A DNA stretch of 64,000 bases from Pseudomonas sp. FeN3W (GCA_030263805.2 CP136010.1:2991001-3055000), one strand, 5' to 3'. Positions 27,825-36,971 are shown, numbered from the stretch's first letter. The notes: generated by a model from the sequence alone, not told the origin. Made by a program: numbers and translations.

Positions 27825-28196
27825 GGTGGATCTCCGTTTCGTTTTTATTGGTTGACGCAGCATGTTGACGATAGACGATGCCGCGTTCGGGAACGCGCCA
27901 GACGGACAAGCAGAGGGGCGATGACACCGGAGAGGTCCGGAGGGATGGATATCGCTGGTAGCTCTTCTTGTCGTTGGAATCGCATCGAGCACATTGCCAT
28001 TAGCAGAAGCCGTGCCAGTCTCGTATGGTCCCTGCTACAAGGGCTGCTGCCTGCACAGACAGATGGGATAGGCAAAAATCCGCCTATGTGATGAGAAGGT
28101 TCGGCAAGAAACCGCTCATCAGGGCTGAAGTGAGCGCGAAACTTGCCCGGCGCGTGGGCTTCGAATGCGGACAAATCGTTCGATGGAGGGCTCGTC
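27825..28196. other. 372-bp divergent intergenic region, nothing clear
   Basis: It lies between the TAXI gene (leftward) and the HhH gene (rightward), so it should hold both promoters. I do not see a convincing operator, terminator or small gene here. Confidence 0.4.
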
Positions 28197-28625
28197 ATGA
28201 GCGCGGAAATCAGCGCCAAGGATCTGGGCATCGACATGAGTGACGGTGAGCACGCGCTGTTCAAGTGGTTTCTCGCCAGCTTTCTGTTCGGCAAGCGCAT
28301 CCAGCAGGACATCGCCGCCGAGGCGTATCGCGTGATCGTCGACAAGCACAAGCGCGATACGCCGCGAAAGCTGAGCAACTGCAGCTGGCAGCAGCTGGTG
28401 GACATGCTCGGCGAAGGGCACTACGTACGCTACGACGAGTCCACCGCCGAGCGGTTGCTCAAGCTCTGCGAGAAGCTCAACCAGGAATATGGCGGCAAGC
28501 TCGGGCGCATCCATGAACTCAGCGAGAACCGCAAGGACCTGGAACGGCGGCTGGCGGAATTCGAGGGGATCGGGCCGAAGACCGTGGAAATCTTCATGCG
28601 CGAGGCCGCCAGGGTCTGGTACTGA
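28197..28625 (+). CDS. Helix-hairpin-helix protein, endonuclease III-like fragment
   Basis: A 142-residue protein. The C-terminal half contains a helix-hairpin-helix motif, EFEGIGPKTVEIFMREA (about residues 122-138), as in endonuclease III-type DNA glycosylases. The N-terminal part, DMSDGEHALFKWFLASFLFGKRI, is also seen in uncharacterised homologues. I see no iron-sulfur cluster loop or clear catalytic lysine of a full glycosylase. DNA binding is likely; enzymatic activity is uncertain. The ATG at 28197 follows GGAGGGCTCGTC. Confidence 0.7.
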   Translation: MSAEISAKDLGIDMSDGEHALFKWFLASFLFGKRIQQDIAAEAYRVIVDKHKRDTPRKLSNCSWQQLVDMLGEGHYVRYDESTAERLLKLCEKLNQEYGGKLGRIHELSENRKDLERRLAEFEGIGPKTVEIFMREAARVWY

Positions 28626-28696
28626 GCGCGCCGGACGGCGCTTGCGTAGCGCGGCCGAAGGGTTAGAGTGGCGCCATCGCAACGCCGAAGTCCGCC

Positions 28697-28939
28697 ATGC
28701 GCATTGTTCTGCTCGCCCTCAGTCTGTTCCTGCCCATCGCGGCCAGCGCCGCGCCGGCGCCCTATTACCAATGGCAGAGCAAACTCGACGGCACCATCAT
28801 CTGCCGCCAGACCTCACCGGGCGAGGGCTGGGAGAAACTCGACGGTCGCCCGTTCCGTGACCTCAACTGCAGCATGCCGGCCGCGCGGGTCGAACGCCCG
28901 AGCAGCGTGCCGGGTTTCCGCCCGCAGCCGGGGCGCTAG
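28697..28939 (+). CDS. Small exported protein of unknown function
   Basis: An 80-residue product with a clean signal peptide (MRIVLLALSLFLPIAASA, cleavage near residue 18). The short mature part starts APAPYYQWQSKLDGTIICRQ and contains two cysteines. It looks like a secreted or periplasmic mini-protein. No family or function is recognised. Confidence 0.65.
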   Translation: MRIVLLALSLFLPIAASAAPAPYYQWQSKLDGTIICRQTSPGEGWEKLDGRPFRDLNCSMPAARVERPSSVPGFRPQPGR

Positions 28940-29007
28940 CCGGCGTCAGTCCGGAATCCGCTCCATGCTTCATGGCCCTGCCCGACGTTTCGCCATGCAA
29001 CGGACCC

Positions 29008-29107
29008 ATGGTGGATAAGCTTCGCGTTATCCACCCTACGCTTCCATCGCCATCGCCATCGCCATCGCCATCGGTAGGGTGGAAAACCGCGCAGCGTTTT
29101 CCACGCG
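29008..29107. repeat. GTAGGGTGGA-family repeats flanking a CATCGC microsatellite
   Basis: GGTGGATAAGC...TTATCCACCCTACG (29008-29040) and GGTAGGGTGGAAAACCG...TTTTCCACGCG (29074-29107) flank 29045-29073, about five tandem copies of the hexamer CATCGC. All lie in the gap after the phnP stop. The hexamer count may vary between strains but does not touch a coding sequence. Confidence 0.75.
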
Positions 29108-29171
29108 TTGCGAGCAGGCGGCTCGGTGTTTCTCCCGCCTCTGGTCCATGGAAACGTCTATCTGCGAAGCG

Positions 29172-29921
29172 CTAAAGCGTCATCCCGTCGTATGCCAGGC
29201 ACACGTTGCCCGGCAGTTTCCGTGGCGCCTGCATGAACCAGGCATCCAGCTCGTGGCCGATATGGGTCAGGACGGCCTGTTCCGGGCGTAGGTCATCGAT
29301 GCTCTGCAGTGCGCGGGTCAGGTCGTTGTGATTGCGCGGTGGCGTATCGCGCGGTGGCTGTGAGCAGTCCAGCACCAGCACATCCAGCGCGGTGTCCTGC
29401 AGCCGTTCGCGTGTGCTGTCCGGCAGGCCGACGGTGTCGGTGAGGTAGGCGATACGGCGCCCATTGCCTTCCAGTAGGTAGCCGAAGGTGGGTTTCGAAT
29501 GCACCAGCGGCAGCGCGGTGACCCGTAGCGTGCCGAGCATGCGTTCTTCGAAGGCGGCGAACGGCTCGCTGAAATCGAGGATGCCCGGATGCTTGTAGAG
29601 ATCGGCGAGGCCGTCGGGATCGTCCGGGCCGTGCACAGGGATGCTCAGTCCCACGCCCCAGCGCAGCTGCAGCAGGCCCTGGGCGTGATCGGCATGGTAG
29701 TGCGTCTGCAGGATGCCGCTGAGGCTGCCGGGGGCGAAGCGCTCGCAGAGATCAGGCAGACCGCTGTCGAGCAGCCAGCGTTGATCGCCACATTCCACCA
29801 GCGCCGAGCAGGCACGGCGGCGGCGACGCGGGTCGAGCTGCGCGGCGCGGCAGGCCGGACAGGCGCAGTTATACACCGGCACCTGTGCGGCGCCACCGGT
29901 GCCGAGCAGGGTCAGCCGCAT
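29172..29921 (-). CDS. phnP: Phosphoribosyl 1,2-cyclic phosphate phosphodiesterase PhnP
   Basis: A 249-residue metallo-beta-lactamase-fold enzyme. The zinc and catalytic motif is H74-Y-H-A-D78-H79. The N-terminal structural zinc cysteines are in NCACPAC (Cys19, 21, 24). It opens the cyclic phosphate made by the C-P lyase pathway. It is the last gene of the phn operon, overlapping phnN by 10 bp. Confidence 0.93.
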   Translation of the reverse strand: MRLTLLGTGGAAQVPVYNCACPACRAAQLDPRRRRRACSALVECGDQRWLLDSGLPDLCERFAPGSLSGILQTHYHADHAQGLLQLRWGVGLSIPVHGPDDPDGLADLYKHPGILDFSEPFAAFEERMLGTLRVTALPLVHSKPTFGYLLEGNGRRIAYLTDTVGLPDSTRERLQDTALDVLVLDCSQPPRDTPPRNHNDLTRALQSIDDLRPEQAVLTHIGHELDAWFMQAPRKLPGNVCLAYDGMTL

Positions 29922-30466
29922 TGGCGATGCTCGTCGAGCAGCTGCAGCAGGCGTTCGACGCTGCTCTGCAGCGAGGCGGAGTTGTCCAGGCGGATGTAGT
30001 CGTCCAGTTCGCCACTGAACAGCGCATTGCGTGCCAGGCGTGCTTCGATCTGCTCGGGCGTTTCCCGGCCGCGGGTCAGCAGGCGCTCGCGCAGCACGTC
30101 CTGCTCGACGGTCAGCAGCACCGCCAGCAGGTCCGGGTAGCGCTGCCGCGCCGCGGGCAGATAGCCGCGCGAGCCGTTGACCAGCACATCCTCGCCGGCC
30201 GCCAGCCAGGCGTCGATTTCGGCGGGAATGCCGTAGGCCAGCCCGTTGGCGCGCCAGGCGAGGGCGAATGCTCGCTCGGCCTCCAGGCGCGCGAACTGTT
30301 CGACGCTCACCGAGTGTGCGGCTTCGCCGATGGCTTCGGCCGAGCGGGTGATGACCCGCCGGGCGATGCGCACGCCACGCGCGGCGAGCGCTTCGCGTGC
30401 GGCGTCGAGCAGGCTGTCCTTGCCGGCGCCGGACGGGCCGATCAGGTAGATCAGGCGGCCTTGCAT
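29912..30466 (-). CDS. phnN: Ribose 1,5-bisphosphate phosphokinase
   Basis: A 184-residue kinase with Walker A GPSGAGKDS at about residue 10-18. The rest resembles guanylate kinase-like PhnN: VITRSAEAIGEAAHSV and VNGSRGYLP. It converts ribose 1,5-bisphosphate to PRPP at the end of phosphonate breakdown. The ATG at 30466 follows GGAGGTGATCTG. The long upstream frame to 30544 is not used. Confidence 0.92.
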   Translation of the reverse strand: MQGRLIYLIGPSGAGKDSLLDAAREALAARGVRIARRVITRSAEAIGEAAHSVSVEQFARLEAERAFALAWRANGLAYGIPAEIDAWLAAGEDVLVNGSRGYLPAARQRYPDLLAVLLTVEQDVLRERLLTRGRETPEQIEARLARNALFSGELDDYIRLDNSASLQSSVERLLQLLDEHRQCG

Positions 30467-30562
30467 CAGATCACCTCCAGAGACGGGAGAACGCGGGGTG
30501 TGGACCGGCATGGTAGCGGCAAGCCGCCCCGCAGGGGACATCATGGTGCGGGCGCGAATGCA

Positions 30563-31708
30563 TCAGAACACCCGCCGGCCCTGGCGCCAGACCTGGCCGA
30601 TCACCGGCTGGCCCTTGTGCACCTGCGCCTGGACCAGGTCGGCGCGCAGCCCGACGGCGATCTCGCCGCGATCGTCCAGCCCGGCCGCGCGTGCCGGCGC
30701 CAGGCTGATGGTGGCGATGGCGCGCGGCAGGTCATAGCCGTTGTCCTGTTCGGCCAGACCCAGCGCGGCCTGCAGCAGGCTGGCCGGGTAGTAGTCGCTG
30801 GAGAGGATGTCCAGCACGCCGCCCCGGGCCAGGTCGGCGGCGGCGATATTGCCCGAGTGCGAGCCGCCGCGGACGATGTTCGGCGCGCCCATCAGCACCT
30901 TCAGCCCGCGCGCGTGGCTGGCCTCGGCGGCCTCGAAGGTGGTGGGGAATTCGGCGATGGCCATGCCGTAGTCCGCCGACTCGCTAACGTGTTCCAGGGT
31001 CGCGTCGTCGTGGCTGGCCAGCGCCAGGTCGCGGCTGCGGCAGATGTCGACGATGGCGGCGCGCTGCGAGTCGCTGTGCCGCGCCGAGTTGGCCAGCTGC
31101 TCGCTGACGAAGGCATCCATCTCCGCGGGGCTCAGGTGGTACTTGCCCATGTAGTACTCGCGGTACTTCTCCATGCGCGCGAACTGGCGCTGGCCCGGCG
31201 CGTGGTCCATCACCGAGACCAGCTGCACCAGGGGCTGCTCGACCAGCTCGCGGAACAGTTCCAGGCACTGCGGGTGGCTGACCTCGCAGCGCAGGTGCAG
31301 GCGGTGTTCGGCGCGGGTCTGTCCGGACGCTTCGGCCTCGGCGATGGCCTCGAGCATCACGCCGAGCTGCTGCATGCGCTTGCCCTTGGGATTGATGTCG
31401 CCGATCGACAGCGCATCGAACACCGTGGTGATGCCGGCGGCGACGATCTGCGCGTCGTGGGTCAGCACCGCCGAGGCGGACGGCCAGTCCACTCCCGGGC
31501 GCGGGCTCATGTGCTTTTCCAGGTTGTCGGTGTGCAGTTCCACCAGCCCCGGCAGCAGCAGGGCGCCGTCCAGGTCCTGCGCCTCAGGCAGGTTGCTGGC
31601 ACCTTCGCTGATGTCGGCGATCAGGCCGTCGCGGATCAGCAGGCTGCCATGGATCACCTGATCGGCCAGCACCAGGCGGGCGTTGCTGAGTATCTGTTCA
31701 GCTGGCAT
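30563..31708 (-). CDS. phnM: C-P lyase pathway triphosphate diphosphatase PhnM
   Basis: A 381-residue amidohydrolase-superfamily protein. The metal-binding start is GLVELHTDNLEKHMSPRPG, with further His/Asp ligands in SVMDHAPGQRQ, ASHDDATLEHV and GAPNIVRGGSHSGN. PhnM removes pyrophosphate from alpha-D-ribose 1-methylphosphonate 5-triphosphate before the C-P lyase step. It overlaps phnL by 11 bp. Confidence 0.95.
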   Translation of the reverse strand: MPAEQILSNARLVLADQVIHGSLLIRDGLIADISEGASNLPEAQDLDGALLLPGLVELHTDNLEKHMSPRPGVDWPSASAVLTHDAQIVAAGITTVFDALSIGDINPKGKRMQQLGVMLEAIAEAEASGQTRAEHRLHLRCEVSHPQCLELFRELVEQPLVQLVSVMDHAPGQRQFARMEKYREYYMGKYHLSPAEMDAFVSEQLANSARHSDSQRAAIVDICRSRDLALASHDDATLEHVSESADYGMAIAEFPTTFEAAEASHARGLKVLMGAPNIVRGGSHSGNIAAADLARGGVLDILSSDYYPASLLQAALGLAEQDNGYDLPRAIATISLAPARAAGLDDRGEIAVGLRADLVQAQVHKGQPVIGQVWRQGRRVF

Positions 31709-32402
31709 GGGCCAGGTCCTCCTGCGTCATGTCCAGGTAACGGTCGGCGACTGCCTCGCGGATCGCGCGGTCATGGAAGATGCCGATCAGCGCGCTGCCG
31801 GCGGCCTTGGCTTCGGCGATCAGTTCCAGCACCACGCCGGCGTTGGCCTCGTCCAGCGAGGCGGTGGGTTCGTCGAGCAGCAGCACCGGCCAGCTCACCA
31901 TGAAGCCGCGCGCCAGGTTGACGCGCTGCTGCTCGCCGCCGGAAAAGGTGCCGGGGGCCAGCTGCCAGAGCCGCTCGGGAATGTTCAGCCGGGTCAGCAG
32001 CGCCTTGGCCCGCGCCTCGGCTTCGGCACGGCTCCAGCCGCGCGCCAGTGCCGGTTCCATCACCACCTCCAGCGCCGGCACCCGCGGGATCACCCGCAGG
32101 AACTGGCTGACATAGCCCAGCGTCTGCCGGCGCACGGCGAGTACCTGGCGCGGCTCGGCGCCGACCAGTTCCAGCCAGTCGCCGGCGTGGCGGATACGGA
32201 TGCTGCCGCCGGCCGGCAGGTAGTTGCCGTACAGCGTGCGCAGCAGCGTCGACTTGCCGGCACCGGACTGGCCGTGCAGCACCAGGCACTCGCCGGCGGC
32301 GACGGTGAAGTTCAGCCCGCGCAGCACCTGCAGGCTGACGCCGTGCTGCTGGTGCAGGGTGAAGGTCTTGGCGAGGTCGCGGACCTCGATCAGGTTCGTC
32401 AT
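31698..32402 (-). CDS. phnL: C-P lyase complex ATP-binding protein PhnL
   Basis: A 234-residue ABC-type ATPase without a permease domain. Walker A is GQSGAGKST, the signature FSGGEQQRVNLAR, and Walker B PVLLLDEPTASLD. PhnL is needed for C-P bond cleavage together with PhnGHIJKM. The ATG at 32402 has AAGGAA six bases upstream. An alternative ATG at 32417 overlaps the phnK stop, so the exact N-terminus is uncertain by five residues. Confidence 0.93.
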   Translation of the reverse strand: MTNLIEVRDLAKTFTLHQQHGVSLQVLRGLNFTVAAGECLVLHGQSGAGKSTLLRTLYGNYLPAGGSIRIRHAGDWLELVGAEPRQVLAVRRQTLGYVSQFLRVIPRVPALEVVMEPALARGWSRAEAEARAKALLTRLNIPERLWQLAPGTFSGGEQQRVNLARGFMVSWPVLLLDEPTASLDEANAGVVLELIAEAKAAGSALIGIFHDRAIREAVADRYLDMTQEDLAHAS

Positions 32403-32413
32403 GACGGATTCCT

Positions 32414-33226
32414 TCATGGTTGCAGCACCGAGGACACCAGCAGCTGCGTATAGGGGTGCTGCGGGTCGTCGAGAATCTGGTCGGTGAGGCCGGCCTCCAC
32501 CACCCGCGAGCGACGCATCACCATCAGCCGGTCGGCCAGCAGGCGCGCCACGGCGAGGTCGTGGGTGACGATCACCACCGCCAGGTCCAGCTCACGCACC
32601 AGCCCGCGCAGCAGATCGAGCAGACGTGCCTGCACCGACACGTCGAGGCCGCCGGTGGGTTCGTCCATGAACACCAGCTTCGGACTGGAGACCAGGTTGC
32701 GGGCGATCTGCAGGCGCTGCTGCATGCCGCCGGAGAAGGTCCGTGGCAGGTCGTCGATGCGTGCCGGGTCGATCTCCACCTGTCTGAGCCAGTCCAGCCC
32801 GGCGGCGCGCAGCTGGCCGTAATGCCTGACGCCCTGGGCCATCAGCCGCTCGCCGATGTTGGCGCCGGCGGAAACCCCCATGCGCAGGCCGTCGCGCGGG
32901 TTCTGTTCGACGAAGCCCCATTCGCTGCGCAGCAGCGTGCGCCGCTCGGCCTCGCTGGCGGCGTAGAGGTCGAGCCAGTCGCCGGCAGCATCGCGGTACT
33001 GCACGCTGCCGCGATCCGGCGGGCAGCGGCCGCAGAGCAGCGAGAGCAGGGTGGACTTGCCCGAGCCGGACTCGCCGACGATGCCCAACACTTCGCCGGG
33101 GTAGAGCTCGAAGGACACGCCCTGGCAGCCCTTGTCCGGACCGTACAGACGGGTCAGGTCGCGCACCGCGAACAGCGGCTCGGTGCCGACGCTCGCGGCG
33201 GGCAGCAATTGTTCGGCGGCGCTCAT
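32414..33226 (-). CDS. phnK: C-P lyase complex ATP-binding protein PhnK
   Basis: A 270-residue ABC-type ATPase: Walker A GESGSGKST, signature FSGGMQQRLQIARN, Walker B LVFMDEPTGGLD. PhnK docks on the PhnJ part of the core complex. The N-terminus is about 12 residues longer than usual (MSAAEQLLPAAS). The start overlaps the phnJ stop by four bases. Confidence 0.93.
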   Translation of the reverse strand: MSAAEQLLPAASVGTEPLFAVRDLTRLYGPDKGCQGVSFELYPGEVLGIVGESGSGKSTLLSLLCGRCPPDRGSVQYRDAAGDWLDLYAASEAERRTLLRSEWGFVEQNPRDGLRMGVSAGANIGERLMAQGVRHYGQLRAAGLDWLRQVEIDPARIDDLPRTFSGGMQQRLQIARNLVSSPKLVFMDEPTGGLDVSVQARLLDLLRGLVRELDLAVVIVTHDLAVARLLADRLMVMRRSRVVEAGLTDQILDDPQHPYTQLLVSSVLQP

Positions 33227-34092
33227 GGGCGGCTCTCCTGGGGCTGGGCGCGCTGCGCGCAATAGTCGGTATCCGAGCAGACGAACTGCTTGCTGCCGGC
33301 GTCGTCGACGATCAGCTCGTCGAGGTAGGAATCGCCGCTGCCACAGATGGCGCAGCACTGCTCCCACTGCTGGATCTGGAAGGGGTGATCCTCGAAATCC
33401 AGACTGACCACGCGGGTGTACGGCGGCACGGCGTAGAGGCGCTTCTCGCGGCCGGCGCCGAACAGCATCAGTGCCGGGCTGCGGTCCAGCTTGGGGTTGT
33501 CGAATTTGGGAATCGGCGACGGGTCCATCACGTAGCGCCCGTCCACCGTCACCGGGTAGGCGTAGCTGGTGGCGATGTGGCCGAAGGTGGCGATGTCCTC
33601 GTAGAGTTTCACGTGCATCACGCCGTAGTCGCCCAGCGCGTGCATGGTGCGCGTCTCGGTTTCCGACGGCTCGATGAAGCGCAGCGGCTCGGGAATCGGC
33701 ACCTGATAGACCATGATCTGCCCGGCGGCGAGCGGGGTTTCCGGGATGCGGTGGCGCGTCTGGATTACCGTCGCTTCCGGGGTGCGTTCGGTTGTGGCGA
33801 CCCCGGCGGTGCGGGCGAAGAAGCGGCGGATCGACACCGCATTGGTGGTGTCGTCGGCGCCCTGGTCGATCACCTTGAGCACGTCGTCGGCGCCGAGAAT
33901 GGCCGCGGTCAGCTGCATGCCGCCGGTGCCCCAGCCGTAGGGCAGCGGCATCTCGCGGCCGCCGAAGGGCACCTGATAGCCGGGAATGGCGACCGCCTTG
34001 AGCAGTGCGCGGCGGATCATGCGCTTGGTCTGCTCGTCGAGGTAGGCGAAGTTGTAGCCCGCCTCGCGGGCGGGAATGGCCTGTGCATTCAT
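33223..34092 (-). CDS. phnJ: Carbon-phosphorus lyase, radical SAM subunit PhnJ
   Basis: A 289-residue catalytic subunit. The cysteines of the 4Fe-4S motif C-x2-C-x21-C-x5-C are C247, C250, C272 and C278, so all four are intact. The catalytic glycine segment is AIPGYQVPFG. It cleaves the carbon-phosphorus bond to release the alkane. It overlaps both phnI and phnK by four bases. The much longer upstream frame to 34743 is antisense noise from phnI. Confidence 0.97.
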   Translation of the reverse strand: MNAQAIPAREAGYNFAYLDEQTKRMIRRALLKAVAIPGYQVPFGGREMPLPYGWGTGGMQLTAAILGADDVLKVIDQGADDTTNAVSIRRFFARTAGVATTERTPEATVIQTRHRIPETPLAAGQIMVYQVPIPEPLRFIEPSETETRTMHALGDYGVMHVKLYEDIATFGHIATSYAYPVTVDGRYVMDPSPIPKFDNPKLDRSPALMLFGAGREKRLYAVPPYTRVVSLDFEDHPFQIQQWEQCCAICGSGDSYLDELIVDDAGSKQFVCSDTDYCAQRAQPQESRP

Positions 34093-35198
34093 GCGCGTTT
34101 CTCCTTCGCAGGCGTCTCGGCGTCGGCTTCGGTCTGCTCGGCCTGCGGCTGGCGCAGCTTGCGGATCAGCTCCAGCTCGGACTGGAAGTCGACGTAGTGC
34201 GGCAACTTCAGGTGCGAGACGAAACCGGCGGCCTCGACGTTGTCGCAGTGCATCAGGACGAACTCCTCCTGCTGCGCCGGGCCCTGCACCTCCTCGCCGT
34301 ACTCGCCGGCACGCAGCGCGCGGTCGACCAGCGCCATACCCATCGCCTTGCGCTCGGCATAGCCGAAGGCCAGGCCGTAGCCGCGGGTGAACTGCGCCTG
34401 CGCGGCACTCTCGCCGACGAACTGGTTGACCATCTCGCACTCGGTCAGCTCGATCTCGCCGAGGCAGACCGGGAAGCCCAGCTCCTGCGGCTCGATCCAG
34501 ACCTCGGTGGTGCCGATGCGAATCTCGCCGGCGAACGGGTGGTTGCGGCCGTAGCCACGCTGGGTCGAATAACCCAGCGCCAGCAGAAAGCCCTCGTCGC
34601 CGCGGGCCAGCGCCTGCAGGCGTTCGGCGCGGCTGCAGGGCAGCTCCAGCGGCTCGCGGGTGAGGTCCGGCACCGGCTCGCCGCGGTCGAGTTCCGGGGT
34701 CATCAGGCCTTCCTCGCCGAGCAGGCCGAGTACCCGCGGGCAATTGCTCAGCGTGGTGTTTTCATCCACCGGCGGGCCGGGGTGTTGGCCTTCGGCGAGC
34801 AGGGCGAAATCGAGCAGGCGGTGGGTGTAGTCGAAGGTCGGGCCGAGCAGCTGGCCGCCGGGCACGTCCTTGAAGGTCGCCGAGATGCGCCGGCTGAGCT
34901 GCATGGCGCCGGTGTCCACCGGCAGGCTTTCGGCGAAGCGCGGCAGCGTGGTGCGGTAGGCGCGCAAGAGGAAGATCGCCTCGACCAGATCGCCGGCGGC
35001 CTGCTTGATCGCCAGCGCGGCGAGTTCTTCGTCATACAGCGAACCCTCGCTCATCACCCGCGCCACGGCGAGTGGTAGCTGCTGGCGAATCTGCTCGACG
35101 CCGAGTTCGGCGATGCCGGTGTCGCCGCGGCGCTTCTTCGCCAGCAGCGCGTGGGCGTTGTCGATGGCCTGTTCGCCACCCTTGACCGCGACGTACAT
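34089..35198 (-). CDS. phnI: C-P lyase complex subunit PhnI
   Basis: A 369-residue core subunit. Typical segments are MYVAVKGGEQAIDNAHALLA, QLPLAVARVMSEGSLYDEELAALA, LGYSTQRGYGRNHPFAGEIR and AFGYAERKAMGMALVDRALR. With ATP it displaces the purine to form a ribose 1-phosphonate triphosphate. The C-terminal tail is charged (EADAETPAKEKRA). It lies in the operon between phnH and phnJ. Confidence 0.96.
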   Translation of the reverse strand: MYVAVKGGEQAIDNAHALLAKKRRGDTGIAELGVEQIRQQLPLAVARVMSEGSLYDEELAALAIKQAAGDLVEAIFLLRAYRTTLPRFAESLPVDTGAMQLSRRISATFKDVPGGQLLGPTFDYTHRLLDFALLAEGQHPGPPVDENTTLSNCPRVLGLLGEEGLMTPELDRGEPVPDLTREPLELPCSRAERLQALARGDEGFLLALGYSTQRGYGRNHPFAGEIRIGTTEVWIEPQELGFPVCLGEIELTECEMVNQFVGESAAQAQFTRGYGLAFGYAERKAMGMALVDRALRAGEYGEEVQGPAQQEEFVLMHCDNVEAAGFVSHLKLPHYVDFQSELELIRKLRQPQAEQTEADAETPAKEKRA

Positions 35199-35806
35199 CA
35201 GGCCACCTCCTGCAGCGAATCGCCGATCCGCGTGCTGCGCGGCAGGCCGAGCACTTCGCCGTCGGCGCAGAACAGCGCATCGAGCCCACGCGGGAAGTCG
35301 TTGCGTGCGGCGCGCTGCTGCCAGAACGCTGGCTTCAGTGGCAGGCCGACCAGGCGGCTGCCGTCGATGCCCGGGCCCTGCCAGCTCAGCGCCGGGCCGC
35401 GGTCGAGACGGTCGAGCTGGATCAGCAGCGTGCAGGACTGGTCCGGGTAGCGCTCGCTGCCGTTGTAGAAGCCGGAGAGGTCGTCCAGCGCGGCGGCGTC
35501 GAGCAGGGCGAACATGGCCTCCTCACGCGCCTCGACGATCGGGCAGCCGCAGTGGAAGGCCAGGTTGGCGCGAATCGCCGGGGTATCGAAGGCCGGCGCC
35601 AGCCACAGTGGTGTGTCGTTATCCAGCAGGCTCAGGCACAGCGCGTAGCTGGCGGCCTGCAGATGGTCGATGGCGGCGACGCTGACCAGCGGCTGGCGCG
35701 TGCCCGGCTCGGCCAGGGACTTGAGCGCGGCGCGAAAGCTCTTCTGTGCATCCAGCACCGGGTCGGCGAAGGCGGCCTGCAATAGGTCGGATGGGGCGCG
35801 ATTCAT
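35198..35806 (-). CDS. phnH: C-P lyase complex subunit PhnH
   Basis: A 202-residue subunit of the PhnGHIJ core. Conserved pieces are FADPVLDAQKSFRAALKSLAEPGT and ATLCLSLLDNDTPLWL-type (seen here as YALCLSLLDNDTPLWL). The start and stop abut phnG and phnI with one-base overlaps. Confidence 0.93.
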   Translation of the reverse strand: MNRAPSDLLQAAFADPVLDAQKSFRAALKSLAEPGTRQPLVSVAAIDHLQAASYALCLSLLDNDTPLWLAPAFDTPAIRANLAFHCGCPIVEAREEAMFALLDAAALDDLSGFYNGSERYPDQSCTLLIQLDRLDRGPALSWQGPGIDGSRLVGLPLKPAFWQQRAARNDFPRGLDALFCADGEVLGLPRSTRIGDSLQEVA

Positions 35807-36252
35807 CAGTCTTCTCCTCGCAGCAGCGTGAAGAACTCCACGCGGGTAGTGGCGGTTTCGGCGGCCTTTTGCGCGGCGCGTCGGGCCTGCGCGGTGGCCA
35901 GCGGTTCGATCAGTTCATTGAGCCAGCGGCTCTGCTGTGGGCCCTGCAGGTGGGCGTCGGCGAGGGCGGCGAGCTCGGCCTGGCGCTTGTCGCGGCCGGC
36001 GCGGTAGCTGTAGCCGGTGCTGCCGTCGGCCAGGCGCACCACGCAGCGGGTGACGCTCATCTCGCCGAGGTTGAACGGCGCACCGGTGCCGCCCATGCGC
36101 CCGCGAACCAGGGTCATGCCGATTTCCGCGGGGCGGATCAGCTGGTAGGCGCAGTCGCGCAGGTCACTCTCGAAAGGCACCAGGTCGGCGGCGCTGGCGC
36201 GGGCCAGCACGGCCATCCAGCGCTGGCGGGGGGATTGTTCGCGGGTGTGCAT
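35806..36252 (-). CDS. phnG: C-P lyase complex subunit PhnG
   Basis: A 148-residue subunit. Typical sequence: PRQRWMAVLARASAADL, then LIRPAEIGMTLVRGRMGGTGAPFNLGEMSVTRCVV. The ATG at 36252 has GGAG six bases upstream. An alternative ATG at 36264 overlaps the phnF stop, so the N-terminus could be four residues longer. Confidence 0.92.
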   Translation of the reverse strand: MHTREQSPRQRWMAVLARASAADLVPFESDLRDCAYQLIRPAEIGMTLVRGRMGGTGAPFNLGEMSVTRCVVRLADGSTGYSYRAGRDKRQAELAALADAHLQGPQQSRWLNELIEPLATAQARRAAQKAAETATTRVEFFTLLRGED

Positions 36253-36263
36253 GGAGTTCTCCA

Positions 36264-36971
36264 TCAGGTGGCGACCTGGTACTGGAAACGGTCGGAACGG
36301 CTGGCCGAAAGGGCGATCTCCACCGGTCGCCCGGTGGCATCGCAGGACAGGGTGAATACCGACAGCAGTGGCATGCGCAGGGGCATCAGCAACTGTGCGG
36401 CCTCGTCGCGATCGGCCAGACGCGCGCCGATCAGGCTGAAACGGCGCGTCAGCGGCAGGCCGCGTTCGCCGAGGTAGCGGCGCAGCGAGCCGCCCTGGTA
36501 GTCGGCGAGCCGTTCGGCGTGGCTGGCGCAGTAGCGGTGGCGGATCAGGCTGACCGGCTCGCCGTCGAGCAGGCGCAGGGTGCTCAGCTCGATGAGCGCG
36601 GCGCCTTCGGCCAGTTGCAGGTGGCGTGCCTCCTCGGCGCTGGCGCTGAGCTGACGGCGCTCGAGCAGGCGCGCCTCGGTACGCAAGCCGAGGGCGGCCA
36701 GCGATTCGCTGTAGGCGCTGTCGGCCTGCAGCGGATAGACCAGCGGGCGCTGCAACACCTGGGTGCCCTTGCCCTGGCGGCGCAACAGACGGCCTTCGTT
36801 GATCAGCTCGTCGACGGCGCGGCGCAGGGTGTGGCGGTTGACCGCGAAGCGCCGCGCCAGCTGCATCTCGCCGGGGAGAAAGTCGCCGATGCGGTAGTGG
36901 CGCAGCTCGCCGCGCAGCACCTGGGCCAGTTCGAGGTAGAGCGGTTCGCTGGGTTGTCTAGACAACTGCAT
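36264..36971 (-). CDS. phnF: GntR/HutC-family phosphonate regulator PhnF
   Basis: A 235-residue repressor. Residues 10-70 form the GntR winged helix (LRGELRHYRIGDFLPGEMQLARRFAVNRHTLRRAVDELI, with NRHTLRRA as the recognition helix). A UTRA ligand-binding domain follows (FSLIGARLADRDEAAQLL). The gene lies inside the operon it likely controls. A palindrome GTTGTCTAGACAAC at 36953-36966 sits in its own first codons, and a second near-copy stands in front of phnC. The ATG at 36971 is uncertain; no strong ribosome binding site precedes it. Confidence 0.88.
   Translation of the reverse strand: MQLSRQPSEPLYLELAQVLRGELRHYRIGDFLPGEMQLARRFAVNRHTLRRAVDELINEGRLLRRQGKGTQVLQRPLVYPLQADSAYSESLAALGLRTEARLLERRQLSASAEEARHLQLAEGAALIELSTLRLLDGEPVSLIRHRYCASHAERLADYQGGSLRRYLGERGLPLTRRFSLIGARLADRDEAAQLLMPLRMPLLSVFTLSCDATGRPVEIALSASRSDRFQYQVAT
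36953..36966. promoter_or_regulatory. PhnF-type operator inside the start of phnF
   Basis: A perfect 14-bp palindrome, GTTGTCTAGACAAC. Its core GTCTAGAC fits the HutC-subfamily consensus GT-N-TA-N-AC. It falls within codons 2-7 of phnF. Confidence 0.7.

Noticed and set aside
29045..29073. CATCGC hexamer array as a phase-variation switch
   Set aside because: It lies in the gap after the phnP stop, not in a gene or an evident promoter.
29885..31903. 672-residue plus-strand frame opposite phnN and phnM
   Set aside because: Covers several real phn genes in antisense and has no recognisable family.
34092..34743. N-terminal extension of phnJ to 34743
   Set aside because: The extra residues are antisense of phnI; PhnJ has normal length from 34092.
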